A DNA stretch of 12,406 nucleotides. Origin: Baffinella frigidus (taxonomy: Eukaryota > Cryptophyceae > Cryptomonadales > Baffinellaceae). This document shows, one piece after another, positions 1-10,300 of the stretch (positions are counted from its first letter, which is position 1; the number at the start of each line of letters is the position of its first letter). The notes beneath the pieces were generated by a model. The model was not told the DNA's origin and searched no databases. It worked only from the letters and a program-made list of their open reading frames with translations. Both the position numbers and the translations under genes were made by a program. The stretch spans positions 539,071 through 551,476 of the forward strand of contig MU646362.1 of the NCBI GenBank assembly GCA_026770585.1, in the 5' to 3' direction.

Positions 1-46
1 CGAGAGGCCTCCCCAGCCTTTTGAAACGTGATCAATTGTGGAGGTA

Positions 47-540
47 AGCCCGATCGGATGAGCCGTGGGAGGGCGTGTTTCGACTCGTGGGTTGCGTCCG
101 TCGACCGACAGACAACCCCACATCCCGATCTGGTTCACTTCGGGTTACTGGTGGTGGACCCTCGGGGTGTCTGTCAGCCCTGCCTCCTCACCCCTGAACC
201 TGTGGATTTAAGCCCGATCGGATGGGCCGCTAGAGAGAGCGTGTTTCGACACGTGGGTTGCGTCCGTCGAGCGCCAGGCAACCCTACACCCCCTAACGCC
301 TGAACCAGTGAACTCAAGCCCAATCTCATCTCGGAACATACCTGATGTTTTCCACATAAAAAGGCGTAAGATGGCGTTATTATATGCCTAAAATAGCATA
401 CTCACCCGTATCTTTGGCGTCGGAAGCCTAAGATAGCGGGACAGAATCTGTCTTGTTCCGAAATTCAATCGGATAAGCCGCAAGAGAGAGTGTGTCTTGA
501 CACGTGGGTTGCTTCCGTCGAGCGCCAGGCAATCCTACAC
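47..540. repeat. Three-unit direct repeat, period about 164 bp, third unit split by a MITE
   Basis: The motif AAGCCCGATCGGATG followed by a purine-rich stretch, CACGTGGGTTGCGTCCGTCGA and CAACCCTACA recurs from about 47, 210 and 316. The third unit resumes at 467 after an inserted 141-bp element. Units share most positions; the second and third also share AGCGCCAGGCAA. The last unit runs into CCCTAAA-like sequence. A 91-codon open frame (28-303) crosses two units but follows the repeat, not a recognisable protein, so I do not call it a gene. Function unknown. Confidence 0.85.
326..466. mobile_element. MITE, TCATCTCGG family, copy 1 (141 bp)
   Basis: The left end TCATCTCGGAACA pairs with the right end TTGTTCCGAAATTC in inverted orientation. 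The element interrupts the third unit of the surrounding direct repeat. A 4-bp duplication, AATC (322-325 and 467-470; CAAT is equally readable), flanks it, and joining across it restores AAGCCCAATCGGAT. The interior (GGCGTAAGATGGCG, GCCTAAAATAGCATA, GCCTAAGATAGCGGGACAG) matches the element at 9272-9412, which is also 141 bp. No coding capacity, so non-autonomous. Confidence 0.85.
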
Positions 541-544
541 CCCC

Positions 545-778
545 TAACACCTAAACACTAAACCCTAAACACTTGACCCTAAACACTAAACACTAAACAC
601 TAGACACTAATCACTAAGCCCTAAATCCTAAACACTCACCCCAATCTCCTAAAACGCGAGAGAGACGTTTTAAAACGCCACCCCTCAACCATCACTTAGG
701 GTTTGGGTTTAGGGTTTAGGTGTGGGGTTTAGGGGTTTGGAATTGAGGGTTTAAGGTATAAGGTTTAGGGTTTTGGGT
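545..778. repeat. Degenerate telomere-type heptamers, head-to-head
   Basis: From 545 to about 640 the + strand carries CCCTAAA/ACACTAA variants. From about 696 the opposite strand form appears (TTAGGGTTTGGGTTTAGGGTTTAGG). The switch of orientation happens across about 50 bp containing CGCGAGAGAGACGTTTTAAAACGC. TTTAGGG is the canonical telomere repeat of plants, many green algae and dinoflagellates. Here it is degenerate and internal, so an interstitial array rather than a chromosome end. Confidence 0.85.
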
Positions 779-779
779 G

Positions 780-1146
780 ACCAACTCCTCGATTGCAGGG
801 TGAGTAGCCCACGTACGGTGTCGCAACAGCGCCGGACGAATCTTACATGGATTCTGGTTGAAATTAAAACGTGGTTTTGTGTTGTCGTAACGATGGTATT
901 GGTCACGTATTGGTCATCTTAGCCTTCGCGTAACTTTAAAATACGATACAATATATTATAAGATAATATAATATACTACAAACCCCCTGAGATAGCATTA
1001 CTTATTGTAAAATTAAACCAGCATTCATATGAAATCCAGGATAGTGTTCACACGGCGCCTTCCGTGAATTTACTCTACTTTGCAACCCCTCGCTTCGCTG
1101 TCGGGTTCCGGGTTCCGTGTTTAGGGCCCTTGGAAAGGCCCATGGG
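780..1146. other. Spacer without recognised genes
   Basis: Holds a moderately GC stretch (780-850) and then an AT-rich segment (about 935-1010, ATATATTATAAGATAATATAATATAC). I see no exon, RNA gene or repeat family member here. ATTGCAG followed by GGTGAGT near 794-806 looks like adjoining acceptor and donor signals but encloses no exon. Confidence 0.5.
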
Positions 1147-1275
1147 CTCTCTCTCTCTCTCTCTCTCGCTCTCTCCCTCCCTCCCTCTCGCTCTCGCTCT
1201 CTCTCTCCCTCCCTCTCTCTCGCTCGCTCTCTCTCCCTCTCGCGCGCGCGCTCTCTCTCTCTCTCTCTCTCTCTC
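1147..1275 (+). repeat. CT/CCCT microsatellite
   Basis: Pure pyrimidine tract on the + strand with CT, CCCT and occasional CG interruptions. It lies directly upstream of a degenerate copy of the 5' junction of the first recognised exon (about 1272-1336), as the second CT tract lies upstream of the real one. Long Ser/Leu or Arg/Glu open frames over it are translation of the repeat. Confidence 0.95.
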
Positions 1276-1336
1276 GGCGAATCCAGGACAATGTCCAACA
1301 ACTCGCATATCGCTGGCCAAAAGGAGGCGTGGCTCC
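1272..1336 (+). pseudogene. Decayed copy of the acceptor side of exon 1706-1783
   Basis: CGGCGAATCCAGGACAATG...ATATCGCTGGCCAAAAGGAGGCGTGGC parallels the true junction, where GGTGAATCCCAGACAATG...GTATCGCTGGCAG precedes GAAGGAGGGGCGTGGC. The acceptor CAG has become CCAAA, so this copy should not splice. Copy by direct comparison within the window; non-function is inferred. Confidence 0.6.
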
Positions 1337-1499
1337 AAGGGCAACGAAGGTTACTACACAAATGCCACACATAAAATGTCTTCGTATACGTTGTATACTC
1401 GCTGATATACGACTCTGGGTAGGTCCCTCGAGATTATCTTCTCTCTCGTGTGACCTCCCCGGTTCTAAATAGGCCCCTCTTGCTTTCTCGTGTGGGCAG

Positions 1500-1541
1500 G
1501 AGGGGCGCGCGTGGCGGCTGTTCCTCGATGCCCAGAAACGT
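1500..1541 (+). pseudogene. Shadow copy of exon 1706-1783 (5' half)
   Basis: After an intact acceptor (GTGGGCAG, ending 1499) the sequence encodes EGRAWRLFLDAQKR, almost the same as the start of the exon at 1706, then diverges into GATAGTGTTTGACC and the next CT array, reaching an in-frame stop. The 3' half and donor are missing. Reads as a truncated tandem duplicate. Confidence 0.75.
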
Positions 1542-1550
1542 GATAGTGTT

Positions 1551-1657
1551 TGACCTCTCTCTCTCACACACACACACACACTCCCTCCTTCCCTCCTTCC
1601 CTCCCTCCCTCCCTCCCTCTCCCTCCCTCCCTCCCTCTCTCTCTCTCTCTCTCTCTC
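1551..1657 (+). repeat. CT/CA/CCCT pyrimidine array upstream of an exon
   Basis: Starts with CT and CA dinucleotides, passes into CCTT/CCCT tetramers and ends in CT. It sits about 50 bp upstream of the acceptor at 1703-1705, where a polypyrimidine tract is expected; its role in splicing is inferred. Confidence 0.9.
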
Positions 1658-1705
1658 GGTGAATCCCAGACAATGATCAATAAAACTTGGGTGTATCGCT
1701 GGCAG

Positions 1706-1783
1706 GAAGGAGGGGCGTGGCGGCTGTTCCTCGACGCCCAGAAACGCCGCCCGCTCAGCTCCGCGACCACCAAGGGCGTCCAG
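1706..1783 (+). CDS. Oxidoreductase exon 1 of those visible (26 codons)
   Basis: Acceptor GCTGGCAG and donor CAG|GTGCTT bound 78 nt, phase 0 at both ends. The protein includes GGAWRLFLDAQKRRPLSS and ends TTKGVQ. In this family a Trp-containing strand precedes the conserved AHNGKC block, which is what the next exon begins with, so position and phase fit. The exon has four or five partial copies around it, but this is the only copy with both splice sites intact. Confidence 0.7.
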
Positions 1784-4642
1784 GTGCTTGGACCCGAAAC
1801 ACGAAACCCGAAACCCGAAACCCGATCCGAACCCTGAAACCCGAGACCTGAAACACGAAGCACGAAAGCTCTGCTCCGCGACTACCAAGGGCGTCCAGGT
1901 GCCTACACCCTAAACCCGAAACACAAAATAGCAGCCAGAAACGCCTAGCTTTTCGTGAATAAATCCGAAATTTTACAGGTAAATTTCATGGGGGGGGGTC
2001 ACAATTCACCTGTGCGATTTCGGGGGGGGGGGCGAATTATGTACGACCCCGAATTGCACTTTCGTTAGAAAAGGCCGCAGTTTCTGGACCCTTGTTTGAC
2101 CATCAATTGATGGTCTAAGGGGTCCTTAGACCATCAACTTGATGGTCAAAAGTTCGCAAAGGAGTTTTAAAAAATCTGGAGTTTGAAAATTTTAAAAATC
2201 TGGAGTTTTAAAATTGACTTTTGGACTTAATCAAGGGGCCAGAAACTGGGGCCTTTTCTAATTAACTTGGGCAGAGATGGAACGCCGCCCGCTCAGCTCC
2301 GCGACCACCAAGGGCGTCCTGGCATTTAGACCCGAGACCCAAATTCGAAACCCGAAACCCGATCCGAAACCCGGAACCCGAAACCCGGAACCTGAAACAC
2401 GAAACACGAAAGCTGAGGTCCGCGACCTCCAAGGAAATCCAGGCCTTTAGACGCCCTTGCACCATGCGTGAGGGTTTGGGGATTACCCGAAACCCGAAAC
2501 CCGAAACCCTAGACCCGGAACACGGAACACGAAACACGGAACCCGGAACCCGGAACACGAAACCAGGAACCCGAAACCAGAAACAAGAAACCCGAAACCA
2601 GAAACCCGAAACCCAGCGCCTATACGTCAGAGGTCAGCGTGATAGCGCTCGAGAATCTCACGGCTCTTGTCTCAACCTTATGGGTTATCCACGTGCGGGT
2701 TATTCGCAAAAATCCTTGGTAGCCCGCTGTGTGGTTGAGCATGTGGGGGTTAAGTTAAACCTTACTCCGTTCTAAATGAAACCCTGGCCACCATGGAGGC
2801 AACTTGAGGGCAAATCTTAAGTCAATCTCCCACAGATGCAGCCGCATTCCGGCTGCATCTGTATGGGAGTTGACTCAAGAAACCATCGATTTGACAATAA
2901 GTCGCCTCCAGGGTGGTAGTCCACCGCGTGGATACCCGGAAGAAGTGCTTTTGAAAAGACAAGCGTGTGATTTTTGAATAATATTCAAGTTTTTGCGTGT
3001 GGTTTTTGGATAATATTCGTGTTTTAAAAAAACTTGCGCTAAACCTCACTTGCGGGGGGGTGTAGGAGGACTTCGAGTACATCTGCGTGGCGCACAACGG
3101 CAAGTGCGCCGAGCGGCTCATGCGCGAAGCCGGTACCTTCCTCCAGCAATCTGAAGCGGCTTATCCCGGGTTTTCCACTTGTAGTACTTTTCACCCAAGC
3201 CCGAGGAATGTCATGAGTGTCGCGTCCCATCTCCCGTAGGAAATTCCTAGGTCCCTAGGGATTTGCTACCGTAGGGTCCTACGGACCGAAAACATCGCTC
3301 CGAACCCGGATTTGCGCCGCTTGGGGTTGCTGCTGATCACCTCCCCCCGTACCACTCGCGAGTGACACGACCGTTTTTCTCTCTCACTCTCTCTCTTCCC
3401 CCCCCACACTTCTCTTTCTCTCTCCCTCTCTCTCCCTCCCTCTCTCTTTCTTTCGCTCGCTCTCCATCTCCCCCCCTCGCTCGCTCGCTCGCTCTCCATC
3501 TCCCCCTCTCTCTCGCTCGCTCTCACACACACACTCTCTCTCTCTCTCTCTCTCTCGCTCTCTCTCTCTCTCTCAAAACACCACGCGTACCTACCCGGCA
3601 GATGTGCCGGCGCTCCACAAGCTGCTCAAGTGCAAGTTCGGCTCCGGCCCGCCGCCCAAGGCCCTCATGCAGGTCCGCACAACATACCCGAAACCCGAAA
3701 CCCGAAACCCGAAACCCGAAACCCGAAACCCGAAATTTCCCGCGAACCGGATTTTCCATCGCTGCCCAAGTGCAAGTTTGGATCCGGCCCACCGCCCAAG
3801 GCCCTCACGCAGGTGCCCAAAACATCCCTTAAGTGGCCAGCCGGTCAAAATTGACCCGCAAGAGGTCCTAGGCAGGTCCTAGGGCCCTACGGTAGGGCGT
3901 ATGAGCCTACTGGTCACTTAAGGGGTATATACCCGAAACCCGAAACCCGAAACCCGAAATTTCCCGCGAACCGGATTTTCCGTCGCTGCTCAAGTTCATA
4001 GGCTAACGGCCTGAAAATGGGGTAGTTAGGCATACGGCATTGCCTAGGACCTCCTACCGTAGGCCGAGGGATCCTAGGACCAAAAAGTCTCGGCATACGG
4101 TAGGAGGTCCTAGGCAATGCCGTAGGCCTAACTACCCCATTTTCAGGCCGTTACCCTATTAAAGTGCAAGTGTGGATCCGGCCTGCCTCCCAAGGCCCTC
4201 TTGCAGGTAAGGATCCCACACGGTGGACTACGAACCTTTCATCAAAAGTCAACTTGCCTTGATGCAATTAACCTAAGAGCTTTTCTGGTGCAATTTGGTC
4301 ACGTACCCCCCTGGAATCCAGGCCCAACGAAACCCTCGAAGCCCACCGTATGGTAAGTGGACCGCGCTAAGTGGATCACTCTCAACTGACCCGGCGCCCT
4401 GAGCAGCTGTCGAGCCTCTGGGTGTGCTGCTTCGCCGTGAAAGGGTCTCTGGGCCTGCCCTTCGAGGGCGCGTTTGTCAAAGGTGCCCCCTCCCACCCCT
4501 GACGTTACCCTGTTCTGCGCACGGGGTTTCCAGTTGGCAGTTCCCGGTTCTAACGGTATCTGGTTGAGGGTGAGGGGGGGGCACCCCCCACGTTAGCCTG
4601 TTTTTTGCAAAGGTAGGGGCGCCACCTTGGCGGACTCTTTGG

Positions 4643-4682
<40 letters not shown>

Positions 4683-5072
4683 ATGTAGGCCCCAGCGATT
4701 GTGGAGCGGGCGTCATAGCTGCGCGGACGGGTGTCGCGCCACAGCGCAGCGGGTGAGTGAGGAACACTCGTGCAGTGGCACCTACATTTCGTGCTAATCT
4801 GGCGCGACACCCGTCCCTAGATTAGCACGAAATGTGGGTGCCACTGCACGAGTTTTTCTCCCTCACCCTCTCTCGCTCACTCTCTTTCTGTCTCTCACTC
4901 TCTCTCTACTGATTGATTTCGCTCTCTCTCTCAAGGTTCTCTCGCTCATTCCAGGGAGCCAGGATCTGTGCTGGGTGGCGGACAACACACGGAATCCTCC
5001 CTCCTTTTCACTAACTCTCTGCGGATCGGTTTCCCCCAAGATTTGCTCTCGCGCTCGCTGTCGGCAGGGAGC

Positions 5073-5137
<65 letters not shown>

Positions 5138-5138
5138 G

Positions 5139-5193
<55 letters not shown>

Positions 5194-5513
5194 TCTCACT
5201 CTCACTCTCACTCTCACACTCTGCTCTCTCTCTCTCGCTCCATCTCTCTCGCTCCCTCTCTCACTCGCTCTCGCGCTCTCTCTCTTCTCACCGGGTTTGC
5301 TCACGGTTCGCTCTCGCGCTCGCTCATTCCAGGGAGCCAGGATCTGTGCTGTGCGGTGGACAACACACGGAATCCTCTCTCTCCCTCACTCTCTGCGGAT
5401 CGGTTTCCCTCAAGATTCGCTCTCGCGCTCGGTGTCGGTAGGGAGCCAGGATCTGTGCTGGGTGGCGGACAACACAGAGACACATAACGAGGTTTCCGTG
5501 TGAAACCATTTCA

Positions 5514-5548
<35 letters not shown>

Positions 5549-7343
5549 TCACACACACTATCACTCACACGCTCGCTGTCACGTTCACTCACTCTCTCTC
5601 TCGCTCGCTCGCTCGCTCTCTCTCTCTCTCTCTTTACATCGGGTTTGCTCACGGTTCCCTCTCGCGCCCGTTCATTCCAGGGAGCCAGGATCTGTGCTGG
5701 GTCGCGGACAACTCCAAGAAGATGGCGGGCGCGGGTGCGGCTGCTGAAGGTTATGAGGCCTGGACGCTCGTTTCTACTCGCCCGTACGGTACCGCGAACA
5801 AGGTGCTGCCCTGAAATGCGAGACACGCAACACGGAACACGGAACATGAAACATGAAACACGAAACATGGAACACGGAACATGAAACATGAAACACGGAA
5901 CGCGAAAAACGAGACACGAAACACGAAACACGGAACATGAAACATGAAACATGAAACGCGAAACATGAAACATGGAACACGAAACATGGAACACGGAACA
6001 TGAAACAGGAAACACGAAACACGGAACACGAAACATGGTCGAGGAACGCGAACCAACAGCCCCAAAAGCAGCAACGCGATACGCGTCTAAGTCTCCCCCT
6101 GCATCTCCGCGGCGGGCAGATACGAAACACGAAACACGAGACACGAAACACGAGACACGAAACACGAGACCCGAAACACGAGACCCAAAACCCGCGCAAA
6201 CCCCAAACCCCGAACCCCAAAACCCACGCCCCAAAACTACAACCAAAAACCCAAAACCCAAAAACAAAAAACAAAAAAACAAAAAAGTAAATCCCAAACG
6301 CCAAACCGGCAGGTGCCGCAGGAGAACGTTCCGAAAGACGTAGCGGACAGAGTGACACGCGAGATGACGCGCGCCTTCGAAACCGCGGCCGGCCTCGCTC
6401 CGGGGTGACCCCACCAGCCCTGCGAGGCGGACCAAACCGATGTTTTGGGGGGGTGATTTTCTCGGGTGGCGCGTTGGTTTTCGAAGGTGCCACCCGAGGA
6501 ATTGGCGCATGCTCCAGGCTCGATGTGGTCCGCCTCGGAGGGCTGGTGGAAGTGTGTGTGTGAGAGAGAGTGTGTCAGCCGCCTAGCACGGATTCGGACA
6601 AAGTGACACGTGAGATGACGCGAGGCTTCGAGACCGCCGCCGGCCGGGTAAGTTTCATCTCGGAAGATAACTGAATCGGTTCATTTTTAATAGGAGGTTG
6701 CATAGGAGAAATCAGTTAGGGCATAGTAAATTCAATTAGGTCTCCTAATTAAACGAATGCGCTAATTAGGGAACTGATTCAGTTATCTTTCGAGATGAAG
6801 TTGATGCTCCCGGGTAAGTTGATAGTAACGACGCCCCCTATAATAAGTGTTGTAGAGAAACTCGTTCTGGTACAAATCATAAAACAAAGACCATTTAAAA
6901 TTCCAATTCCTTTTTGAACGAGGTGTCGTTTTATAATCTGTACCAGAACGAGTTGCTTTACAAAACTAATTATTGGGGGGGGCACTATGAAGTGTGTGAG
7001 AGAGAGAAGAGTGTCAGCCGCCTAGCAAAGATTCGGACCAAGTCACACTCGAGATGACCACCAACCCTCCCGGCTGAACCAAATCATCGATTTTGAGCTT
7101 GAGATTTACCCTTGCAGACACCCCCAGATCCGGGGTCTCCGCAAGGGTAAATCAAGGGGAAATTTACAACCTCAAATCGACGATTTGGTCCAATCGTGAG
7201 GGCTGGTGGGACGCGAGCCACCCGGGTTGCACCCAGTTCCCCCCCCCCCCCTTCCAAGAAGGGTGCAGGCCCGAAACCGTAGGCCATAAACCTGCTCACG
7301 TTGCCCCCTTGGCGCGGACAAAGTGGCAAGTGTTTTCTTTCTC

Positions 7344-7390
<47 letters not shown>

Positions 7391-10300
7391 TCGGCCCAAA
7401 TCGGGCCACCTTTCCGTTACCTTATCTGTAGGAACCCCCCCTATGCCCCTACGCATTGCCTACCGTAGGGTCCTAGGTCTTATCGCTTAAGGGTTGTTCG
7501 AAATCACTTCAAAGTCCGCTGTGTGGTACCCAGGCTCTTCCACAACCTTCTTGTCCAGGCTCGTAACCTGAGACCCGCATTGCAGGACGATCGCGCCCGT
7601 GGCCTCGCGCGTGCAGCTGTGGGGCGCGGTAACCCCCCCCTTCCTGGGTTGAGGGTTGAGGGTTGAGGGTTGAGGGCGCAGGTCAGGGGGGTGATGGTCG
7701 AGGATGGAAGAGAGCATTCGCGCTACCACACGGCGCCCCCGCCTCTCGCGCCCGTGGCCTCGCGCGTGCACCTGTGGGGCGCAGTAACCCCTAACCCAAA
7801 ACCCGGAACACGAAACACGGAATACGAAACACGGAATACGAAACACGAAACACGGAATACGAAATACGAAACACGAAACACGAAACACGAAACTTTGCAC
7901 CCTAAACCCTAAACCCTAAACCCCAAACCCAGACCCCAGAACCCAGACACCAGACCCCAAACCCCAAACCACAAAACCCAAAACCCAAACCCCAAACCCA
8001 AACCCCTGTCCCTCACCCCTAACCCCTCACCCCTATCTCCAAACCCAACCCCCTTACCCTTACCCAGGGGGTGCCGATGAACACGTACACCCCCGCGCCG
8101 TGCATCCTGGACGCAATTCCAACCCCCAACCCCCAAACCCCAAACCCCAAACACCAAACACCAAACACCAAATCCCAAACACCAAACCCCAGACCCCTTA
8201 CCCTGACCCAGGAGGTGCCGATGAACACGTACAACCCCGCACCGTGCATCCTCACACCCCAAACCCCAAACTCCAAACCCCTATCCACAAGCCCCAAACC
8301 CCAAACGCTCCTCCAGGGGTTTCCGATGAACACGTATCCCAAAACCCCAGACCACTCATCCCAAAACCCCAAACCCCAAACGCCTTACTCAGGGTGTCCC
8401 GATGAACACCTACACGCCCGCACCGTGCATCCTGGACGCCGCGAAACCCCAAACCCCAAACCCCAAACCCCAAACCCCAAACCCCACACCCCAAACCCCA
8501 CACCCCTAATCCCAAACCTCAAACGCTCCTCCAGGGGGTGCTGATGAACACGTACCCCAAAACCCCAGACCACAAATCCCAAAAACCCAAACCCCAAACA
8601 ACCCCTTACTCAGGGTGTCCCGATGAACACCTACACTCCCGCACCGTGCATCCTGGACGCCGCGAAGGCCGCGGGTATTTGCGGCGACTGGCTCGTCGAC
8701 CCTAGCGTGCAGGTAGCCCCTGTCTATGTGGGCGAAGCAGTTTGGCGGGCCCGGGCGCTTTGGAGCAGTTTCCACAGGACCGGCGTGTCAACTTAAGAGT
8801 TACCACAGGACCAGCGTGTCAACTTGAGAATAGTCGGCCAATCCGACAGGCATCGGCGGCGACTGGCTAGTCGACCCCAGCGTGCAGGGTGCCTCTCTGC
8901 CTCATTCTCGTTAGGTTACGAGCCTGAGCAATACCCGCCAGTTGCCCAGGCTCGCAACCTGAGACCCACACTCCTCGCATCGGTGCTCGCATCACACACT
9001 CATAGGCTAGCGTCCTGAAAACCGGGTAGGTAAGCCTACGATATTGCCTACGGTAGGCCGTACGGGCCTAGGGGGGGGGTCCTACGGAATATTAGATCGT
9101 AGGAGCCTTATGACCTACCGTAGGCAATACCGTAGGCCCAACCACCCGGTTTTCAGGACGTTCCCCTATTGATTCAGGCTGACTGCCAGACTATTCGCAA
9201 GTTGGCGTTCAGGGTGTGCGGAACGCATTTTTCGACTTTGGGGCGGAGAAGAGCCCGGACGAGTCCGAATTTCATCTCGGACCATACCAGAATCTGTCCT
9301 GGTGAACAGGCGTAAGATAGCATCATTTGATGCCTAAAATAGCACATACACCCTTACCTTCCCCGTGGGGAGCCTAAGATAGCGGGACAGATTCTGTCTT
9401 GGTCCGAAATTAAATTGATGGGCCGAAATAGAGTGAGACAGAGATTGAGGTTGGTGTCCCACCCCTCGCGGTGAGGTTCTAGCTACAGGGGTACCTCGTT
9501 CATAAGAAAGCGCATCCTTTTAGGACCCTGCAGTAGGCCTATGCCTAGGGCCCTATGCTGGTCCTGGGGGGGGGGTCGCTTTCTTATGAGCGAGGTACCC
9601 CTGCAGTTTCAGTCTATTTGGTCTCCACTGTTACTTCTTAAGTTAACAGAGGTTCCACTTTTGCTTTGAGACGTTCCACTCTCGACTTTTGTCTCGAGAA
9701 ATCTGGTGAGACAAGTCTCTTTCCCGCTCCAACGTCGACGGGTTTGTACCACACACCCAGCATGTCAACTTTAAAAAATTCACGCTTGGCTGAGCGCGGT
9801 CGGGTTGACACCCACACCGCCTTCTAAACTGGAATTTTACCCAGTACAAACCCGTCCGTACGGGCTACATATTGGGGGGGTTCTTTAGTCCCGCTCAGTG
9901 TACGTCTAGGGTTGACACCCTCGCGCGGCCGAGAAGACTCTGGCGCATCCCTCACCCCGCACCCTACACCCTGCACTCATGCACCCCACACCCTGCACTT
10001 TAATAAAGCAACTCTATGTCTCTCTCTCTTAATTGAAGAACAACTCTGTCTCTCGCAGGGGGCAGCGATCAGCGGCATTGAAATGGCCGACGCTATCAAG
10101 GTGATGTCCAACCTCCTTTCCCACCAGTCCTCCGAGGCGGACCAAAGTGAGGCTGGAGCATGCGCCATTTCCTCAGGCGGCACCTTCGAATTCGAATGCG
10201 CCACCCTAGGAAATGGCTCCAAACAATCGTCGATTTGGTCCGCCTCGCAGGGCTGGTGGTCTGATTCACCCTCTCACACCTGCTCACACCTCAGAGTTAG

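Larger units (their letters stand above)
8304..8670 (+). repeat. Higher-order tandem duplication, period about 218-221 bp
   Basis: The block CAAACGCTCCTCCAGGGG...GATGAACACGTA...CTTACTCAGGGTGTCCCGAT at 8304-8445 recurs at 8522-8670. Each block contains one short and one long copy of the 5' end of exon 8, separated by CCCAAAA heptamer-like sequence. The second block leads directly into the complete exon, so the current exon 8 is itself the product of this duplication. Confidence 0.85.

Noticed and set aside
28-303. 91-codon open frame at the window start
   Set aside because: It spans two units of a direct repeat that continues non-coding into a third unit; no motif is recognised and composition is not codon-like.
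545-780. A chromosome end (true telomere)
   Set aside because: The repeats are degenerate, change orientation and are followed by genic sequence on one side and a repeat unit on the other, so they are interstitial.
1002-1888. Long open frames rich in Arg-Glu or Ser-Leu on both strands
   Set aside because: They are translations of CT/GA and CCCT microsatellites; frames are open on both strands at once and no protein family is recognisable.
5774-6493. 239-codon minus-strand frame
   Set aside because: Same heptamer array in another frame, plus the antisense of exon 6 and part of a MITE.
5410-6510. 366-codon minus-strand frame with repeated FRVSCF/FMFHVP-like units
   Set aside because: It translates the ACACGAA/ACATGAA heptamers and overlaps exons 5 and 6 of the plus-strand gene; the repetition is that of the DNA array.
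6779-6985. 68-codon minus-strand frame with hydrophobic residues
   Set aside because: It lies wholly within the inverted-repeat element at 6832-6982 and the end of another MITE; no start context or homology.
8019-8544. Open frames with GVWGLGFGVWG or NPKPQTPNPKP repeats
   Set aside because: Translation of CCCCAAA heptamers; the only real coding signal is the short exon 8 copies within.
8041-8660. CRISPR array or minisatellite with functional spacers
   Set aside because: The repeated units are copies of a protein-coding exon end separated by heptamers of varying length in a eukaryotic intron; no regular spacer length or leader.
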